Assembly (NCBI RefSeq): GCF_030547005.1
Contig: NZ_JAUOPN010000015.1
Span: 1 to 64,000 of the forward strand
Direction of reading: 5' to 3'
Length of the DNA: 64,000 nt
Origin: Maribacter sp. 1_MG-2023
GTDB lineage: Bacteria; Bacteroidota; Bacteroidia; Flavobacteriales; Flavobacteriaceae
Within the stretch, counting starts at the first letter, position 1; the number at the start of each line of letters is the position of its first letter. Made by a program: the position numbers and the translations under genes. Of this stretch, positions 58,872-64,000 are shown piece after piece. The notes below the pieces were generated by a model that searched no databases, had not been told where the DNA came from, and saw nothing but the letters and a program-made list of their open reading frames with translations.

Positions 58872-61364
58872 ATGAAACATACATATACTATAGTTGGTAT
58901 GACCTGCAATGGCTGTAGAGGCCATGTTGAGCAAACCTTGGCTAAAATTAGCGGAGTATCGAATGCTGCGGTGAATTTAGAAAAGGCTGAAGCAGTTTTG
59001 GAAATGGATAATCATATTCCTTTAAAAACTTTGCAGGCGGCTATGGAAGCTGACGGAGGGCATTATTCGATTCATGAACTCGGTGCTCATGTGCATGAGG
59101 CTACAAAACCCAAGGCGGTCGAGAATGGTAATGGTGTTTTTTACTGCCCAATGCATTGCGAAGGAGAAAAGACATATACAGAACCTGGCGATTGCCCAGT
59201 TTGTGGTATGGATTTGGTAGAAGAGGCTAGTGCTACAACGAATAAAGGTCAAGAGTATACGTGCCCAATGCATCCAGAGGTTGTTAGTGATGAACCTGGT
59301 GATTGTCCAATTTGTGGTATGGACTTGGTGCCGAAGCAAGAAGATATTTCAGCTGAAGAAAAGAGTTATAAGAAACTACTGAATAAGTTTAAAATAGCAG
59401 TTGGGTTTACGTTGCCGATTTTTTTAATTGCAATGTCAGAAATGATACCTAATAATCCGCTTCAAAATATTTTGAGTTTAAAATATTGGAACTGGGTGCA
59501 ATTTGCATTATCGATACCTGTGGTGTTTTATGCAACGTGGATGTTTTTTGAACGTGCCTATCGTTCGGTAAAAACATGGAATTTAAACATGTTTACATTA
59601 ATTGGTATTGGTGCAGGTGTGGCGTGGTTGTTTAGTGTATTTGCTATTTTGGTACCCGATTTTTTTCCGCCACAATTTAAAACGGATCAAGGTACCGTTC
59701 ATGTTTATTTCGAAGCAGCTACGGTGATTTTGACCTTAGTGCTTTTTGGTCAGTTATTAGAAGCTCGCGCACATAGTAAAACGAATTCTGCGGTAAAAGA
59801 ACTGTTGAAATTAGCGCCTAATAAAGCTATTAAAATTGTAGACGGTAAAGAAGAGAGCATTTCTATTGATCAGATTTCAAAAGGAGATTTGCTTCGCGTA
59901 AAACCAGGCGATAAAATACCTGTAGATGGTAGTATTTATGAAGGTGAAAGCACAGTCGATGAATCTATGATTACAGGTGAACCTGTACCGGTTCAAAAAG
60001 TAGTCGGTGATATAATAAGTTCAGGTACTATAAATGGTAAGGGTTCATTTATAATGACAGCAGAGAAAGTAGGGGCAGATACGCTCTTATCTCAAATCAT
60101 TGATATGGTGAACAAGGCGAGTCGTAGCCAGGCGCCTATTCAAAAACTAGCAGATAAAATATCTAGTTATTTTGTACCGGCAGTTGTCTTTATTTCTATT
60201 GTAACTTTTATAGTTTGGATCATTTTCGGACCTGATCCAGCTTATGTATTTGCGTTGGTAAATGCTATTGCGGTATTAATTATTGCTTGTCCGTGTGCAT
60301 TAGGTTTGGCAACACCCATGTCTGTTATGGTAGGTGTGGGTAAAGGAGCGCAATCTGGTGTGTTGATTAAAAATGCCGAAGCACTTGAGCGTATGGATAA
60401 AATTGATACGCTAATTATAGATAAAACAGGAACTATAACCGAAGGGAAGCCATCGGTAGAAAAAGTAGGGAGCATAGCAGAAAGTGACTCAGAAAAGGTG
60501 CTGCAGTATATCGTTTCTTTAAATCAGTTAAGTGAGCATCCATTAGCAGATGCTATCGTTAATTACGGAAAATCTCAAAATGTAGAACTAATAAAAGTTG
60601 ATGATTTTAATTCTATTACGGGTATGGGTGTTGCTGGTAAAATTAATGGAGAATCTGTTGTTTTAGGAAATGATAAAATGATGGGTGAGGCTAAAGTGGC
60701 TATTCCTGAAAATTTACAAGTAGTTGTTGTTGCGCATCAAAAGCAAGGTAAAACAGTTTCTTATGTAGCGATTGATGGTAATGCTGTTGGTTTTGTGGCT
60801 ATTGGTGACCAGATTAAAGAGACAAGTAAAAAGGCGATTGAAGCGCTTCAGAAATCTGGTATCTCGGTAATCATGTTAACAGGTGATAATTATGATACGG
60901 CAAAGGCTGTAGCTGAACATTTGAATTTAGCAGAATTTAAAGCAGGAATGCTTCCTCAAGACAAGCTAGCAGAAGTGGAACGTTTGCAGTCAGAGGGTAA
61001 AAAAGTGGCTGTTGCTGGCGATGGTATAAATGACGCGCCTGCATTAGCAAAAAGTGATGTTGGTATTGCTATGGGTACAGGTACAGATGTTGCTATTGAG
61101 AGTGCAACTATTACGCTGGTTAAAGGTGATTTACATGGTATTGTGAAAGCACACAACTTGAGTAAAGCTGTTATGAAAAATATCAAGCAAAACTTATTTT
61201 TTGCACTGATTTATAATACCGTTGGTATCCCAATTGCAGCGGGAGTTTTGTATCCGTTTTTTGGATTGTTGCTATCGCCTATGATTGCGGCTTTAGCAAT
61301 GAGTTTTAGTTCTGTTTCAGTGATTGCAAATGCATTGCGATTAAGAGCAGCAAAAATTGATTAA
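58872..61364 (+). CDS. Copper-translocating P-type ATPase
   Basis: The 830-residue P1B-type ATPase starts with an HMA domain ([15 protein letters not shown], about 9-23). Two short heavy-metal-binding modules follow, [11 protein letters not shown]...CPVCGMD (about 94-113) and [21 protein letters not shown] (two halves, about 129-149). The core has the actuator TGEP, the membrane CPC in [12 protein letters not shown] (specific for Cu+ or Ag+), the phosphorylated Asp in [16 protein letters not shown] for ATP binding, and [20 protein letters not shown] (TM-hinge region). It exports Cu(I) from the cytoplasm using ATP. The two extra Cys/His modules are common in Bacteroidota CopA-like pumps. Confidence 0.93.
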   Translation: MKHTYTIVGMTCNGCRGHVEQTLAKISGVSNAAVNLEKAEAVLEMDNHIPLKTLQAAMEADGGHYSIHELGAHVHEATKPKAVENGNGVFYCPMHCEGEKTYTEPGDCPVCGMDLVEEASATTNKGQEYTCPMHPEVVSDEPGDCPICGMDLVPKQEDISAEEKSYKKLLNKFKIAVGFTLPIFLIAMSEMIPNNPLQNILSLKYWNWVQFALSIPVVFYATWMFFERAYRSVKTWNLNMFTLIGIGAGVAWLFSVFAILVPDFFPPQFKTDQGTVHVYFEAATVILTLVLFGQLLEARAHSKTNSAVKELLKLAPNKAIKIVDGKEESISIDQISKGDLLRVKPGDKIPVDGSIYEGESTVDESMITGEPVPVQKVVGDIISSGTINGKGSFIMTAEKVGADTLLSQIIDMVNKASRSQAPIQKLADKISSYFVPAVVFISIVTFIVWIIFGPDPAYVFALVNAIAVLIIACPCALGLATPMSVMVGVGKGAQSGVLIKNAEALERMDKIDTLIIDKTGTITEGKPSVEKVGSIAESDSEKVLQYIVSLNQLSEHPLADAIVNYGKSQNVELIKVDDFNSITGMGVAGKINGESVVLGNDKMMGEAKVAIPENLQVVVVAHQKQGKTVSYVAIDGNAVGFVAIGDQIKETSKKAIEALQKSGISVIMLTGDNYDTAKAVAEHLNLAEFKAGMLPQDKLAEVERLQSEGKKVAVAGDGINDAPALAKSDVGIAMGTGTDVAIESATITLVKGDLHGIVKAHNLSKAVMKNIKQNLFFALIYNTVGIPIAAGVLYPFFGLLLSPMIAALAMSFSSVSVIANALRLRAAKID

Positions 61365-61385
61365 TCAAATTGAATAAAAAATTAA

Positions 61386-63650
61386 ATGAATAAATATATA
61401 GTACTAACAATAATAGCCATGTTGCCGTGGTTTGCTTTTTCTCAAGAAAAGGTAGAAGGTGTAGTGTTAGATTCTGAAGGGTCTAATGCATTGACACTTT
61501 CGGGTGCAAATGTCTATTGGCAAGACTCTCAAACGGGAGTGGTGACAGATTTTGATGGTAAATTTTCAATTCCGTATAAAAAAGAATTTAATAAATTAAT
61601 AATTAGTTATGTCGGTTTTGAAACTGATACATTAACTATAAATGAACCAAAGACAATTCGCGTAAGTTTAAAACCATCTAATGAATTAGATGAGGTTGTG
61701 GTACAACAAGAGCGAGATCCAATACAGAAGACGTATTTCAGTCCACAGAACGTCATTACCGTTAATAGTGCGGAGTTGTTGAAAGCGGCTTGTTGTAATT
61801 TGGCAGAAAGTTTTGAAACCAATCCATCTATAGATGTAAATCTTTCTGACGGATTAACGGGGACCAAACAAATACAAATGTTGGGATTGACGAGTCCGTA
61901 TTTATTAATCACACAAGAGAATATTCCTATGGTTCGTGGAGCATCACAGGCATATGGATTAACATTTACACCTGGTACATGGATAGAGAGTATTCAAATT
62001 ACAAAAGGTGCAGGTAGTGTCGTTAATGGCTATGAAAGTATATCCGGACAAATAAATACAGAGCTGGTAAAACCATTAACTGATAATGCTGTTTTTGTAA
62101 ATGGATATGCCAATCAAAATGGACGTTATGAACTGAATACGCATTTTAATAGAAAGTTGACCGACAAGTGGAGTACAGGGTTGTATATTCATGGAAACAA
62201 GCGAACACAAAAAGAAGATAATAATGAAGACGGATTTTTAGATGCTCCTTTGGCGGATCAAATAAATGTAATGAACCGTTGGCAGTATCAAGATGCAGAA
62301 AAGGGGTGGGTAAGTTTCTTCAATGTTCGTTTTTTAAATGATGAAAAACAAGTAGGGCAAGTAGATTTTAATCCTGATACAGATAGGGTAGATGGTAGTA
62401 ATAGGTCACTGAGCGGAGCCGAAGTGTGGGGTAGTGAGATTAATACACGTAGGTTCGATACTTCATTAAAACTTGGTTATGTTTTTCCTGAATTGCCCTT
62501 TCAAAGTTTAGGTTTTCAAACATCATACAGTTTACATAAACAAGATTCCTATTTCGGATTTAGAACCTATGATATCAATCATGAAAGTTTGTATAGTAAT
62601 TTGCTTTTTAATTCTATAATTGGTGATACTAGAAATAAGTTTAAAACTGGAATTACATTTGCTTATGATGGTTATGATGAAATGGTTGCTGCAACAGATT
62701 ATTCTAGAGACGACACGTCTGTAGGAGCATTTTTTGAATATAGCTATGAGAATCTAGAAAAAGTAAGTCTTACTGCTGGTTTACGAGTAGATAACCATAA
62801 TAGGTTAGGTACTTTTGTAACGCCTAGATTTCATATTAGATATACACCATGGGAAAAAGGGAGTCTAAGAGGTTCATTTGGTAGAGGTAAAAGAGCTGCA
62901 AATATTTTTGCAGAGAATCAGCAGTTGTTTGCATCCGCAAGGCAAATTAATATAGGCAATACAGGAGGTAAGGTGTATGGTTTAGATCCGGAAGATGCAT
63001 GGAATTACGGAGTAAGCTTTTTGCAGGGATTCAATTTCTTAAATAAAAAAGGAGATATTTCGTTGGATTATTATATCACCGATTTTGAAAATCAAGTAGT
63101 AGTAGATTGGGAAAATCCGCAAGAGGTTTCTTTTTATAATTTAGATGGAGATAGTAGTGCTAAGAGTTTTCAAGTTGAGGTTAATTACGAGCTATTAACC
63201 CGTTTAAATTTTAGAACGTCATATAAGTTTTATGATGTATCGACCGATTATAATAGCGGCAATCTACAAAAACCGTTATTGGCTCAAAACCGATTTTTTG
63301 CTAATTTAGGTTATGAGACCGAAGCAAAAGAAAACGGTGCACAGTGGAAGTTCGATTATACCTTGCATGCTTTAGGTAAAATGAGATTACCTGATACCAG
63401 TGTTAATGAGCCGGCGTATCAATTAGGCGAATATTCATCACCTTATAATTTAATGAATGCCCAAATAACCAAGGTGTTTTCTAATAGGATAGAGTTATAT
63501 ATAGGTGGCGAGAATTTAACAGGAGAACAACAAAATAATCCAGTTTTAGGAGCGAATGATCCTTTTGGTCCCAATTTTGATACAACTATAGTATATGCGC
63601 CAATTATGGGAAGAATGTTCTATGGCGGATTCAGATTTAAAATTCAGTAA
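61386..63650 (+). CDS. TonB-dependent receptor of the copper cluster
   Basis: The 754-residue outer-membrane receptor has a signal peptide (about 1-19), a carboxypeptidase-like regulatory domain (about 22-105, EGVVLDSEGS to FETDTLTINEP), a plug domain (about 115-225) and a 22-strand-type barrel ending in FRFKIQ. Within the plug, ELLKAACCNLAESFETNPS (about 130-148) has a Cys-Cys pair, which could hold a metal; plugs of sugar receptors do not have it. No SusD partner follows. Together with the pump and HMA proteins, this suggests TonB-driven uptake or sensing of copper or a copper chelate, which is inference. Confidence 0.88.
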   Translation: MNKYIVLTIIAMLPWFAFSQEKVEGVVLDSEGSNALTLSGANVYWQDSQTGVVTDFDGKFSIPYKKEFNKLIISYVGFETDTLTINEPKTIRVSLKPSNELDEVVVQQERDPIQKTYFSPQNVITVNSAELLKAACCNLAESFETNPSIDVNLSDGLTGTKQIQMLGLTSPYLLITQENIPMVRGASQAYGLTFTPGTWIESIQITKGAGSVVNGYESISGQINTELVKPLTDNAVFVNGYANQNGRYELNTHFNRKLTDKWSTGLYIHGNKRTQKEDNNEDGFLDAPLADQINVMNRWQYQDAEKGWVSFFNVRFLNDEKQVGQVDFNPDTDRVDGSNRSLSGAEVWGSEINTRRFDTSLKLGYVFPELPFQSLGFQTSYSLHKQDSYFGFRTYDINHESLYSNLLFNSIIGDTRNKFKTGITFAYDGYDEMVAATDYSRDDTSVGAFFEYSYENLEKVSLTAGLRVDNHNRLGTFVTPRFHIRYTPWEKGSLRGSFGRGKRAANIFAENQQLFASARQINIGNTGGKVYGLDPEDAWNYGVSFLQGFNFLNKKGDISLDYYITDFENQVVVDWENPQEVSFYNLDGDSSAKSFQVEVNYELLTRLNFRTSYKFYDVSTDYNSGNLQKPLLAQNRFFANLGYETEAKENGAQWKFDYTLHALGKMRLPDTSVNEPAYQLGEYSSPYNLMNAQITKVFSNRIELYIGGENLTGEQQNNPVLGANDPFGPNFDTTIVYAPIMGRMFYGGFRFKIQ

Positions 63651-63671
63651 CTAACGATTAATATAAAAACA

Positions 63672-64000
63672 ATGAAAGCAACGATTTTATCAATAGCAAT
63701 GATGCTTATTGCAGTAGTAACCTATGCACAAGACAAGAACAAGAAAGTAACTTTTGATGTCAATGGTAGATGTGCCATGTGTAAAGAGCGTATAGAAGAA
63801 GCAGCCTTAAATGTGAAAGGTGTAAAATATGCAAATTGGAGTATACCAACACATCAGCTAAATATAATAATGGATGAGCGTAAGACCGATGCCATGAAGG
63901 TTAAAACAGCAATAGTTGCTGTGGGTCACGATACCAAAGAATTAAAAGCAACTGATGAGGCATACAATAGTGTGCACCCTTGCTGTTTGTATAGAGAAGA
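63672..64000 (+). CDS. Secreted single-HMA-domain protein, runs off the window
   Basis: The 109 visible codons start with a signal peptide (about 1-20, ending TYAQ). One HMA domain (about 24-92) follows, with GRCAMCKERIEEAAL and C-x-x-C at about 36-39. The visible C terminus, EAYNSVHPCCLYREE, repeats the Cys-Cys tail of the protein encoded at 57350. The stop codon lies beyond the window, probably only a few codons on by comparison. It likely carries Cu(I) in the periplasm and is a paralogue of the second half of the two-domain protein. Confidence 0.84.
   Translation, partial: MKATILSIAMMLIAVVTYAQDKNKKVTFDVNGRCAMCKERIEEAALNVKGVKYANWSIPTHQLNIIMDERKTDAMKVKTAIVAVGHDTKELKATDEAYNSVHPCCLYRE

Overview
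The window looks like a chromosome segment from a marine-type member of the Flavobacteriaceae (Bacteroidota), possibly near Maribacter or Zobellia; the genus is a guess. The evidence is low GC, promoters with Bacteroidota-style TAnnTTTG -7 boxes, little use of Shine-Dalgarno sequences, and family-specific genes: GYDIA-type GHMP kinase, HYC_CC_PP protein, DUF3667 protein, the TIGR04282/TIGR04283 glycosyltransferase pair, and class II HMG-CoA reductase.

Region 1 (1-5445) is the unusual part. It is an integron-like gene-cassette array with an unusual recombinase. Four complete single-gene cassettes and the edge of a fifth, all on the minus strand, are separated by four repeats of 202-204 bp with the same folded architecture. 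The array starts at an attI-like site just past the 3' end of a tyrosine recombinase gene (3876-5003). That recombinase keeps the catalytic R-K-H-R-H-Y set, lacks the extra segment that defines classical IntI, and has an additional N-terminal region of about 95 residues. Each cassette carries its own 7-base sequence at both ends in inverted orientation, which is what excision and insertion of circles at a G|TT core would leave. I know of no description of this exact system, but I cannot search.

Region 2 (5520-13760) holds a minus-strand glycosyltransferase trio, a GH78 alpha-L-rhamnosidase, and an FAD oxidoreductase next to a membrane polyferredoxin. Region 3 (14037-18192), on the plus strand, encodes a DUF547 protein, two outer-membrane beta-barrel proteins and a cell-wall amidase. 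Region 4 (18196-20984) is a minus-strand set resembling arsenosugar biosynthesis: TIGR04283, a purine nucleoside phosphorylase, TIGR04282 and a rhodanese. A GH32 fructan hydrolase lies divergently from it.

Region 5 (22949-30874) has tRNA-Phe, coaX, envelope genes (FadL-like barrel, TPR protein, LptC, CNNM protein) and the periplasmic chaperone PpiD. Region 6 (30929-41977) covers mevalonate-pathway genes, a DPP IV peptidase with a peptide transporter, ComEC, an NlpC/P60 lipoprotein, LpxB and SurE. Region 7 (42169-54646) holds a tail-specific protease, MsrA/MsrB, a membrane-anchored nuclease, the cell-shape operon mreB-mreC-mreD-mrdA-rodA, purH and a GAF protein resembling free-methionine-R-sulfoxide reductase.

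Region 8 (56079 to the end), on the plus strand, looks like a copper cluster: HYC_CC_PP protein, a barrel protein, two HMA-domain secreted proteins, an NHL-repeat lipoprotein, a copper P-type ATPase and a TonB-dependent receptor. The last gene runs off the window.
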